Below are positions 41,249 through 48,559 of a stretch of DNA of 54,820 nt, one piece after another. Under the pieces are notes generated by a model that saw nothing but the letters and a program-made list of their open reading frames with translations, had not been told where the DNA came from and made no database searches. Origin of the DNA: Bacteroidales bacterium (lineage in GTDB: Bacteria; Bacteroidota; Bacteroidia; Bacteroidales; UBA1715); assembly GCA_031286165.1 (NCBI GenBank), contig JAITUU010000051.1, forward strand, positions 1 to 54,820. Reading direction: 5' to 3'. A program made the position numbers and the translations under genes. Position 1 is the stretch's first letter; every line of letters starts with the position of its first letter.

Positions 41249-41971
41249 ATGATAACACCCTACAAAAATTCCACTACATCGAAAAAAGAACAAGTTGCCG
41301 CAATGTTCAACAACATTGCGCCCAAATACGATTTTCTCAATCACACCCTTTCGCTGGGCATAGATGTATGGTGGCGCAAAAAAGCAGTGCAAAAACTCGG
41401 AAAATTACACAATCCCCTCATACTCGACCTTGCTACCGGCACCGGCGATTTTGCCATTATTGCCGCTCGCCGCTTGCCTTCGGCACGCATAGTGGGCATC
41501 GACATTTCCGAAAATATGATGGCGGTGGGGCGCGAAAAAGTGAAACAACGAAAACTCAACCATCGCATAGAATTTCAGCAGGGCGATTGCGAAAATCTCC
41601 ACTTTGAAACCAACTCGGTTGATGCTATTATCAGTGCCTACGGCGTGCGCAATTTTGAAAATCTGCACGCAGGATTGAGCGAAATGCAGCGTGTGCTCAA
41701 ACCGGGAGGAAAAGCCGTAATCTTGGAATTTTCCACACCGCAAAAATTCCCTGTAAAACAACTCTATTTGTTTTATTTCAAGCACATACTACCCACCATA
41801 GGACGGCTATTTTCAAAAGATACTTCCGCTTACTCCTATCTACCCGAATCGGTACAGGCATTTCCGGCAGGCAACGCATTTTGCGAAGAAGCACAAAAAG
41901 CAGGATTTTCGAGTACGAAATATTCCTTTCTTACGTTTGGAATTACAGCACTCTATGTTCTAAGCAAATAA
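41249..41971 (+). CDS. ubiE: demethylmenaquinone methyltransferase
   Basis: 240 residues; also named menG. It methylates demethylmenaquinone with SAM in the last step of menaquinone synthesis. Signatures are MFNNIAPKYDFLNHTLSLGIDVWWRK near the start, the SAM loop LDLATGTGDFA, ISAYGVRNFEN and VLKPGGKAVILEFSTP. It lies directly upstream of porT, a pairing often kept in Bacteroidota. Presence of the gene implies a menaquinone-based respiratory chain. Confidence 0.94.
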   Translation: MITPYKNSTTSKKEQVAAMFNNIAPKYDFLNHTLSLGIDVWWRKKAVQKLGKLHNPLILDLATGTGDFAIIAARRLPSARIVGIDISENMMAVGREKVKQRKLNHRIEFQQGDCENLHFETNSVDAIISAYGVRNFENLHAGLSEMQRVLKPGGKAVILEFSTPQKFPVKQLYLFYFKHILPTIGRLFSKDTSAYSYLPESVQAFPAGNAFCEEAQKAGFSSTKYSFLTFGITALYVLSK

Positions 41972-41972
41972 T

Positions 41973-41994
41973 TGAATAACTGAATAACTGAAAC
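41973..41994. repeat. GAATAACT tandem words
   Basis: TGAATAAC is repeated twice with a third partial copy right after the ubiE stop. Further AATTCTTAATT words run to the porT start. Confidence 0.5.
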
Positions 41995-42038
41995 AAAAAA
42001 CAACTACGTAAAAATTCTTAATTCTTAATTGAAATTTC

Positions 42039-42770
42039 ATGAAACGATTGTTACTTTTTTTTGCTGCCATTGTAATTGCCGGCACGCTGTGTGCGCAGCA
42101 AAAAAAAGTAATGCGCAATCCTGAATACGACCTCAAAACCATCCACATGGGTTTTACGCTGGGGGTGCATAGCACCAATTATCGCATTATTCCTTCGCCC
42201 ATGTTGCTTGCGCCGTTTTTCAACGATTCGGTGCAACATTTAGAGGCTATTCCGGGCGTGGGTTTCCATCTTTCCTTTATTACCGATTTGCGGCTAAGCG
42301 AGCACTTTAACCTGCGCACGCTTCCCGGTTTGCTTTTCGGACAACGCACACTGCGCTACACCATGCGCAATGTATATGACACCAATCCTGATGGAAGTAT
42401 GCGTACCTACATTTACAATATGAATATTTCGAGTATTTATGTAGATGTGCCCATACTTTTGAAATACAACGCCAAGCGCATAAACAACTATCGCCCCTAC
42501 TTAATTGGCGGCGGTTCGATAAAATACGATTTGGAAACACTGCGCACACGGCGCGGCAACAATGAATACACCATTGCGCAAAATCCTTTGGATTTTTTCT
42601 ACGAATTTGGCTTTGGCATAAATTGGTATTTTGTGTATTTCAAATTCTCCACCGAACTGAAATTTGAATTTGGCACACGCAATATTATCAAACCCGAAAA
42701 CACCGAATATGCCGCCGTAATTGATAAATTATACTCGCGACTATTTGTACTTTCCTTCCATTTTGAATAA
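42039..42770 (+). CDS. porT: T9SS component PorT
   Basis: 243 residues with a signal peptide (MKRLLLFFAAIVIAGTLCA). It is an outer-membrane beta-barrel of the PorT family, required in Porphyromonas and Flavobacterium for type IX secretion and, in gliding species, motility. Family-like features are GFTLGVHSTNYRI, GVGFHLSFITDLRLSEHFNLRTLPGL and DVPILLKYNAKRINNYRPYLIGGG, with a barrel-type end (FVLSFHFE). Its position behind ubiE agrees with the usual neighbourhood. It supports an active T9SS for the cargo at 32794-35511. Confidence 0.9.
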   Translation: MKRLLLFFAAIVIAGTLCAQQKKVMRNPEYDLKTIHMGFTLGVHSTNYRIIPSPMLLAPFFNDSVQHLEAIPGVGFHLSFITDLRLSEHFNLRTLPGLLFGQRTLRYTMRNVYDTNPDGSMRTYIYNMNISSIYVDVPILLKYNAKRINNYRPYLIGGGSIKYDLETLRTRRGNNEYTIAQNPLDFFYEFGFGINWYFVYFKFSTELKFEFGTRNIIKPENTEYAAVIDKLYSRLFVLSFHFE

Positions 42771-42831
42771 AAAAATACCGCACGCAAAATATTTTCGGTA
42801 TTCACGCATTGTGCAATCAATAAAAAGTGCA

Positions 42832-42839
42832 TATATTTG
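42832..42839 (+). promoter_or_regulatory. promoter of the Spy-like gene
   Basis: TATATTTG (-7) with TTG at 42809-42811 twenty bases upstream (-33), both matching the Bacteroidota pattern. The start codon is 49 bases downstream. Confidence 0.65.
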
Positions 42840-42888
42840 TGTTACAAAAAAAAAATCACACAATCACTAACACTAAAAACAAAACAAT

Positions 42889-43461
42889 ATGAACGCAAAA
42901 AACGTAGCAATAGGAGTAATTCTCGTAATTTTCGGAGCCTTTGTGGGCTATGCAATTTCGAGTAAAGTAGCCAACAAGCACTCGCAGGAGCAAGTGCAAG
43001 TGTGCGGCGCAAAAAAAGGACAATGCGATAAAGGAAAAGAAGGTAGCAAAGGAAAACGCAGAGGCGGAAAAAAAGCACAACTGCTTGCGCAACTCAGTTT
43101 GACCGATGCACAGCAAGCACAAATACAAGCACTATTTGCCGCACGCGCAGAACAAAAAAAAGCATCGCGCGAAGAATTTAAAACAGCCATAAAAGCAATT
43201 TTAACTCCCGAACAACTTGCACAATATGAACAACTGAAAGCCGAACGCAAAGCACTAAAAAAACAACGCAAACAAGCGAAAAAAGCACGAAAAGCACAGT
43301 GCGCCTGCGCTCAAAAAGGCACTTGCCCCCAAGCCGGTGCTTGCCCCAAACAATGCGATGCTCAAAATGCGAGTTGCCCCGTTGCCGGAAATTGCCCGAA
43401 AAAAAGTTGCGATTGCGGTTGTAAAGCAGGCACACCCTGCAAGTGCGACAACAAAAAGTAA
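42889..43461 (+). CDS. Spy/ZraP-like protein with cysteine-rich metal-binding tail
   Basis: 190 residues. One N-terminal membrane anchor (VAIGVILVIFGAFVGYAIS), a CGAKKGQC motif, then a helical Spy/CpxP-type region (about 60-135) with an LSLTDAQQAQIQALF and an ILTPEQLAQYEQLK repeat, the LTxxQ signature. The final ~54 residues hold 12 cysteines in CP and CxC arrangements (GTCPQAGACPKQC, CDCGCKAGTPCKC), like a metallothionein. The order suggests an envelope-facing chaperone that also binds thiophilic metals (Cu, Zn, Cd). This combination is unusual, and the metal is unknown. It has its own promoter and terminator. Confidence 0.82.
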   Translation: MNAKNVAIGVILVIFGAFVGYAISSKVANKHSQEQVQVCGAKKGQCDKGKEGSKGKRRGGKKAQLLAQLSLTDAQQAQIQALFAARAEQKKASREEFKTAIKAILTPEQLAQYEQLKAERKALKKQRKQAKKARKAQCACAQKGTCPQAGACPKQCDAQNASCPVAGNCPKKSCDCGCKAGTPCKCDNKK

Positions 43462-43484
43462 TCGGAATCTATTCAAAAATATTG

Positions 43485-43530
43485 CAAGATTAGTTAAGTC
43501 CCCGTACTTGATTAATCTTGTTTTTTTTTT
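43485..43530 (+). terminator. intrinsic terminator after the Spy-like gene
   Basis: CAAGATTAGTTAAGT (43485-43499) pairs with ACTTGATTAATCTTG (43506-43520; 13 of 15 positions) and is followed by ten T residues. Confidence 0.85.
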
Positions 43531-43613
43531 CGCATAAATGCCATAATCACAAAATATGCTCCCCTATACTGAAAAAAATAATCAATACCCATTAAACATT
43601 AATCATTATTTTG

Positions 43614-43621
43614 TATTTTCG
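43614..43621 (+). promoter_or_regulatory. weak -7 box for the oxidoreductase operon
   Basis: TATTTTCG differs from TAnnTTTG at one position, 36 bases before the ferredoxin start. Confidence 0.35.
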
Positions 43622-43657
43622 CCGACTGATACGTATAAAAAATAAAGAAGAGAGAAT

Positions 43658-43888
43658 ATGGCAAAAATCAAAGGATTTGTCGAATTAAACATTGAACACT
43701 GTAAAGGTTGCGAACTCTGTGTTGATGCGTGTCCATTCGATGTATTGGAAATGTCGGCGCAGGTGAATGGCAAAGGCTACACCTACCCGTTTATGAAAAA
43801 TCCGGAACAGTGCACCGGCTGCGCAAGTTGCGCTTTGGTGTGTCCGGACGTAGTAATTACCGTTTATAAAGTTCCAACAAAACAATAA
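43658..43888 (+). CDS. korD: 2-oxoacid:ferredoxin oxidoreductase, delta (ferredoxin) subunit
   Basis: 76 residues with two 4Fe-4S cluster motifs, [12 protein letters not shown] and [12 protein letters not shown]. Such a subunit passes electrons from the thiamine-diphosphate site to external ferredoxin. It is first in a delta-alpha-beta-gamma cluster (4 bases before alpha). The 2-oxoglutarate and branched-chain 2-oxoacid enzymes share this architecture, so the symbol is provisional. Confidence 0.88.
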   Translation: MAKIKGFVELNIEHCKGCELCVDACPFDVLEMSAQVNGKGYTYPFMKNPEQCTGCASCALVCPDVVITVYKVPTKQ

Positions 43889-43892
43889 CACA

Positions 43893-44966
43893 ATGGCAGA
43901 GGAAATACAATTATTAAAAGGCAACGAAGCAATAGCCGAAGCAGCAATTCGCTGTGGCGCAGACGCTTACTTTGGCTACCCTATTACTCCGCAATCGGAA
44001 ATAATAGAATATTTGGCACAAGAAGACCCGTATAACAAACGTACCGGTATGGTAGTATTGCAAGCCGAAAGTGAAGTTGCCGCCATCAATATGGTGTATG
44101 GCGCGGCATCTACCGGCAAAAAAGCAATGACCTCATCGTCAAGTCCCGGTATGAGTTTAAAACAAGAAGGAATTTCGTATTTGGCAGGAGCAGAATTACC
44201 CTGTTTGATAGTAAACGTGGCACGCGGCGGACCCGGATTGGGCACCATTCAGCCAAGTCAAGCCGATTATTTTCAAACGGTGAAAGGCGGCGGACACGGC
44301 GACTACAACATGATAGTGCTTGCTCCCTACACGGTGCAGGAACAGTACGATTTCGTAAAACTCGGCTTTGACCTCGCTTTCAAATACAGCAATCCGGTAA
44401 TGATACTTTCCGATGGTGCCATTGGGCAAATGATGGAAAAAGTTACTCTTTCGGCACAAGTACCGCGTGAAACCAAAGATTACGGCTGGAACGTGCTTGG
44501 CAAATCCGAAAATCGCGAACGCCGCTACATTACTTCACTCTATTTGCAAAGCGAAGTGATGGAACAAAAAAACTTGAAAATTCAAGCAAAATATGCGGAA
44601 ATCCGCAAAAACGAAATTCGCTACGAAGAAATTCAAACCGACGATGCCGATTACATATTGGTAGCCTACGGAATCAGCGCACGCATTGCCCGCAAAGTAA
44701 TTCGTTTGGCTCGCGCCGAAGGTATTAAAGTAGGAATGTTGCGCCCCATTACCCTGTGGCCCTTCCCAAGTGCACGATTGAAAGAATTGGCACCGAAAGT
44801 ACAAGGAATGCTTACCGTAGAAATGAGCGCGGGACAAATGATAGAAGACGTGCGATTGGCAGTGGAAGGCGCAGTGCCGGTGAAACATTATGGTCGCATG
44901 GGTGGAATTATAGCATCGCCCACCGAAGTATTTATCAATTTTAAAAAACTATTTAATATAGCATAA
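43893..44966 (+). CDS. korA: 2-oxoacid:ferredoxin oxidoreductase, alpha subunit
   Basis: 357 residues of the PFOR pyrimidine-binding family: the N-terminal GNEAIAEAAIRCGADAYFGYPITPQSEI, then KKAMTSSSSPGMSLKQEGISYLAGAELP, the domain II transketolase C-like region (YILVAYGISARIARKVIR), and MLTVEMSAGQMIEDVRLAVEG. With the beta subunit it binds thiamine diphosphate and oxidatively decarboxylates a 2-oxoacid to an acyl-CoA, reducing ferredoxin. It is annotated in relatives as either KorA or VorB; the substrate is not settled. Stop and next start overlap (TAATG). Confidence 0.92.
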   Translation: MAEEIQLLKGNEAIAEAAIRCGADAYFGYPITPQSEIIEYLAQEDPYNKRTGMVVLQAESEVAAINMVYGAASTGKKAMTSSSSPGMSLKQEGISYLAGAELPCLIVNVARGGPGLGTIQPSQADYFQTVKGGGHGDYNMIVLAPYTVQEQYDFVKLGFDLAFKYSNPVMILSDGAIGQMMEKVTLSAQVPRETKDYGWNVLGKSENRERRYITSLYLQSEVMEQKNLKIQAKYAEIRKNEIRYEEIQTDDADYILVAYGISARIARKVIRLARAEGIKVGMLRPITLWPFPSARLKELAPKVQGMLTVEMSAGQMIEDVRLAVEGAVPVKHYGRMGGIIASPTEVFINFKKLFNIA

Positions 44967-45757
44967 TGGCAGTTGATATAGAACAATATAAAAAAGACTT
45001 ACTCGCACAAGGTGCCGAAGTAGTTTTTTCAAAAACAAAAAATCTTACCGACACACCCTTTTCATACTGCGGCGGTTGCGGGCACGGTGTGGCGCATCGC
45101 CTGATTATGGAAGTGATAGAAGAAATGGGCATTACCGCCGATACCATAGGCGTGGCTCCGGTAGGGTGCGCGGTGATTGCTTACGAATTTTGGAATATTG
45201 ATGCCGTGCAAGCCGCTCATGGTCGCGCTACGGCAGTTGCCACCGGCATTAAACGCACCAATCCCGAAAAATTTGTATTTTCCTATCAGGGTGATGGCGA
45301 TTTGGCGGCAATAGGAACTGCCGAAACCGTGCACACCTGCAACAGAGGCGAAAATATTGCAATATTTTTTATCAATAACGGTATTTACGGCATGACCGGC
45401 GGTCAAATGGCTCCTACTTCACTCATTGGAATGCGTTCGAGCACTGCGCCCTATGGTCGTCAGCACGATGTTCACGGCTATCCGCTTTCGCTCACCAACC
45501 TTTTGGCAGAATTGCCCGGAACCTACTACGTTACCCGCCAAGCGGTGGAAACTGCAGCACATGTGCGCACATGCAAAAAAGCAATTCGGCAGGCATTTGA
45601 AAACCAAAAATTGAACAAAGGCGTAAGTTTGGTGGAAATAGTAACCAACTGTAATTCAGGCTGGAAAATGACCGCTCCGCAAGCAAATAAATGGATGAAA
45701 GAAAATATGTTTCCACAATATCCACTTGGCGACATAAAAGTACCGAAAACTGAGTAG
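44966..45757 (+). CDS. korB: 2-oxoacid:ferredoxin oxidoreductase, beta subunit
   Basis: 263 residues carrying the thiamine-diphosphate binding site: YCGGCGHGVAHRLI, the GDGD motif (FSYQGDGDLAAIGTAE) and NNGIYGMTGGQMAPTS. Its ATG shares the last base of the alpha stop codon, so the subunits are translationally coupled. Its own TAG stop is embedded in the GAGTAGTGAG repeat phrase that follows. Confidence 0.93.
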   Translation: MAVDIEQYKKDLLAQGAEVVFSKTKNLTDTPFSYCGGCGHGVAHRLIMEVIEEMGITADTIGVAPVGCAVIAYEFWNIDAVQAAHGRATAVATGIKRTNPEKFVFSYQGDGDLAAIGTAETVHTCNRGENIAIFFINNGIYGMTGGQMAPTSLIGMRSSTAPYGRQHDVHGYPLSLTNLLAELPGTYYVTRQAVETAAHVRTCKKAIRQAFENQKLNKGVSLVEIVTNCNSGWKMTAPQANKWMKENMFPQYPLGDIKVPKTE

Positions 45758-45782
45758 TGAGTACAGAGTATTGAGTAGTGAG
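45750..45782. repeat. GAGTAGTGAG repeat inside the oxidoreductase operon
   Basis: GAGTAGTGAG occurs at both ends of the stretch with related words between. It begins at the beta-subunit stop codon and contributes to an 86-base gap in an otherwise tightly packed operon. Confidence 0.6.
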
Positions 45783-45843
45783 ATTTCAAACACTTAATTT
45801 TTGAACTAAATACAATGAATATCTCAATGACAATACATATTCT

Positions 45844-46413
45844 ATGAATATCAAAAATATGAAAACAGAAGAATTATTAATAGCCGGTTTTGGAGGACAA
45901 GGAGTTTTGTCGATGGGCAAAATTTTGGCATACGCCGGCGTAATGCAAGGAAAAGAAGTGGTGTGGATGCCGTCATACGGACCCGAAATGCGCGGTGGAA
46001 CTGCCAACGTTACCGTGATTTTGAGCGATGAACAAATCGACTCGCCGGTGCTTATGAAATTCGATACCGTGATTGTGCTCAATCAACAGTCGCTCGATAA
46101 ATTTGAACAAGCCGTGAAACCGGGCGGACGACTATTCTACGACAGCAACGGATTGCAAAATTTTCCCACACGAAACGATATAAACATTTATCACATTCCG
46201 GCAACTGCCAAAGCCGCAGAACTCGGCACCACCAAAGTATTCAATATTATGGTACTTGGCGGATATTTAAAAATTGTGCCCATAGTGAATGTGGAAAATG
46301 TAGAGAAAGGATTGTACAAATCACTGCCCGAACGTGCGCACAAACTCATTCCACTCAATATTGAAGCCCTGCACAACGGCGCATCTATTGTGGAAGTTAT
46401 TCAAGAAGTGTAA
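45844..46413 (+). CDS. korC: 2-oxoacid:ferredoxin oxidoreductase, gamma subunit
   Basis: 189 residues (a start at 45859, MKTEELLIAG, is equally plausible). The family signature is clear: GFGGQGVLSMGKILAYAG, then SYGPEMRGGTANVTVILSDE and SLDKFEQAVKPGGRLFYDSN. It completes the four-subunit enzyme. It is separated from beta by a repeat-bearing spacer but is followed after 3 bases by the DUF4290 gene, so transcription probably continues through. Confidence 0.92.
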   Translation: MNIKNMKTEELLIAGFGGQGVLSMGKILAYAGVMQGKEVVWMPSYGPEMRGGTANVTVILSDEQIDSPVLMKFDTVIVLNQQSLDKFEQAVKPGGRLFYDSNGLQNFPTRNDINIYHIPATAKAAELGTTKVFNIMVLGGYLKIVPIVNVENVEKGLYKSLPERAHKLIPLNIEALHNGASIVEVIQEV

Positions 46414-46416
46414 GTT

Positions 46417-47097
46417 ATGCAATACAACACAACACAAAAAAAACTCATTCTTCCCGAATACGGGCGCAATGTGCAAATGATGGCAGAGCACCTGCTCTCC
46501 ATAGAAGACCGCGAACATCGCACCGCTGCTGCCTACGAATTGGTGGGAATACTCATCAACATGAATCCTTCGGTGCGCGAAACCAAAGACTACAAACAAA
46601 AAATATGGGATTTTGTGGCGGAATTGTGCGAATACAAACTCGATGTGGATTTTCCCTACCCCATTACCAAAACTTCGGAACTGCCGCCGCCCGAAACCAT
46701 TCCTTACAATACCTACACTATTAAAATGCGGCACTACGGCGTACTCACCGAACGCATGATAGAGAGTGCCTGCACCATAGAAGACGAACAAGAGCGCAAT
46801 GCCTACATTAAAGCAATAGCAAACCACATGAAAAAAGTGTATGTGGCATGGAACCAAAAATCTGTAACCGATGCCATTATTATAGCCGATTTGGAAAAAC
46901 TCTCGAACGGAAAATTGCGCCTGAACGAAGATACCAAACTGATGTACGTAAGTTTTTCCAGCAAAAATAATCAACCGGCACAAAACAGCGCACTCAATGC
47001 CGCTCCGCAGAAAAACAAAAACAAGAATAAAAACAAAAACAAAAATAAAAAGCACAACAACAATAACAACAAGAAAAAAGCGGTGCACAAAGGCTAA
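46417..47097 (+). CDS. DUF4290 family protein
   Basis: 226 residues. The DUF4290 core (about 1-180: LPEYGRNVQMMAEHLLSIED, VDFPYPITKTSELPPPE, MRHYGVLTERMIE, ANHMKKVYVAWNQKSVTD) is a helical protein restricted to Bacteroidota and of unknown function. The C-terminal ~45 residues are Lys/Asn low-complexity sequence, which could bind nucleic acid or the membrane surface. It lies immediately upstream of murA, a neighbourhood commonly kept in the phylum, which hints at an envelope or cell-wall role. Confidence 0.87.
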   Translation: MQYNTTQKKLILPEYGRNVQMMAEHLLSIEDREHRTAAAYELVGILINMNPSVRETKDYKQKIWDFVAELCEYKLDVDFPYPITKTSELPPPETIPYNTYTIKMRHYGVLTERMIESACTIEDEQERNAYIKAIANHMKKVYVAWNQKSVTDAIIIADLEKLSNGKLRLNEDTKLMYVSFSSKNNQPAQNSALNAAPQKNKNKNKNKNKNKKHNNNNNKKKAVHKG

Positions 47098-47107
47098 GAT
47101 TTTAGAC

Positions 47108-47183
47108 ACAAGTATATAGTATCAAGTACCACGTACTCAAATACTAACTACTCAATACTAACTACTCAATACTAACTACTACT
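47108..47183. repeat. ACTCAATACTAACT tandem repeat upstream of murA
   Basis: A 14-base unit, ACTCAATACTAACT, occurs about three times up to the base before the murA start, preceded by looser AGTATATAGTATCAAGTACC words. Confidence 0.65.
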
Positions 47184-48491
47184 ATGGCAGTTTTTCAAAT
47201 TACCGGTGGCAAGCAATTACGCGGAGAAATACTTCCGCAGGGCGCAAAAAACGAAGCGTTGCAAATTATTTCGGCAGTGCTGCTTACCGCCGAAGAAGTT
47301 ACTGTGCGCAATATTCCCCGTATTCGTGATGTGCTCAAACTCATAGAACTCTTAGCCTGTTTGGGAGTAGAAATCAAGCAACTGAGCCAAAATGATTATG
47401 TATTTTGCGCGAAATCACTCAATTTAGACTACTTACAATGTTCTGAATTTGCCAAACAAAGTACCGAGTTGCGCGGTTCTATTCTCATTGTTGGTCCGCT
47501 TTTGGCGCGTTTCGGCAAAGCATTTATTCCAAGTCCGGGTGGCGATAAAATTGGTCGCCGCCGATTAGATACGCACTTTATAGGATTTCAAAAACTTGGT
47601 GCCAATTTCAATTACGATGACAAATCAAGCAGTTTTACCGTAGAAGCAGCACGTTTGCAAGGATGCTATATGTTGCTCGACGAAGCATCGGTTACGGGAA
47701 CTGCCAATATTATCATGGCAGCAGTGCTGGCACAAGGCAGCACCACTATTTACAACGCCGCCTGCGAACCCTACATTCAGCAACTCTGTAAAATGCTCAA
47801 TGCCATGGGCGCAAAAATTTCCGGCATCGCATCGAATTTACTCACCATAGAAGGCGTGCAGTCGCTTGGCGGTTGCGAACACACCATTCTACCCGATATG
47901 ATAGAAGTAGGTAGTTTTATAGGACTTGCGGCAATGACCGCTTCCGAAATTACCATAAAAAACGTAGGTTACGAACATTTGGGAATTATTCCCGATGCCT
48001 TCCGCCGACTTGGTATCCACTTGGAACAACGCGGCGATGATATTTATATACCGGCACAAAGTAATTACGAAATTCAAACGTTTATAGACGGTTCCATAAT
48101 GAACATAGCCGATGCACCGTGGCCAGGACTTACGCCCGACCTTTTGAGTGTGTTTTTAGTAGTGGCTACCCAAGCCGAAGGCAGTGTGCTGATACACCAA
48201 AAAATGTTTGAAAGCCGCTTGTTTTTTGTAGATAAATTGATAGATATGGGTAGTCAAATTATTTTGTGCGACCCACATCGCGCCACCGTGATAGGACTTG
48301 GCGGCAAACACAAATTGCGAGCAACCAACATGACTTCGCCCGATATTCGCGCCGGAGTTGCCCTGCTGATAGCCGCACTTTCTGCCGATGGTGTGAGCAC
48401 TATTCACAATATTGAACAAATCGACCGAGGCTATGAAAATATCGACGAACGCTTAAATGCGCTCGGCGCACACATAATCCGTATTGGCTAA
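47184..48491 (+). CDS. murA: UDP-N-acetylglucosamine 1-carboxyvinyltransferase MurA
   Basis: 435 residues. It transfers enolpyruvate from PEP to UDP-GlcNAc, the first step of peptidoglycan synthesis. The active-site KN pair (K22, N23) and family blocks (ELRGSILIVGPLLARFG, NIMMAAVLA-like, RGYENIDERLNALGA) are present. In the catalytic loop PSPGGDKIGRRRLDTH, D121 (codon 47544-47546) replaces the cysteine that fosfomycin alkylates in E. coli MurA (C115). Asp at this place is known to give an active, fosfomycin-insensitive enzyme. Length is normal. Confidence 0.95.
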   Translation: MAVFQITGGKQLRGEILPQGAKNEALQIISAVLLTAEEVTVRNIPRIRDVLKLIELLACLGVEIKQLSQNDYVFCAKSLNLDYLQCSEFAKQSTELRGSILIVGPLLARFGKAFIPSPGGDKIGRRRLDTHFIGFQKLGANFNYDDKSSSFTVEAARLQGCYMLLDEASVTGTANIIMAAVLAQGSTTIYNAACEPYIQQLCKMLNAMGAKISGIASNLLTIEGVQSLGGCEHTILPDMIEVGSFIGLAAMTASEITIKNVGYEHLGIIPDAFRRLGIHLEQRGDDIYIPAQSNYEIQTFIDGSIMNIADAPWPGLTPDLLSVFLVVATQAEGSVLIHQKMFESRLFFVDKLIDMGSQIILCDPHRATVIGLGGKHKLRATNMTSPDIRAGVALLIAALSADGVSTIHNIEQIDRGYENIDERLNALGAHIIRIG

Positions 48492-48559
48492 TTGCGGCAC
48501 AATACACAAAAATATTCGCTCCGCTACATTAAAAATCGTATTTTTACGTTGTATAACTT

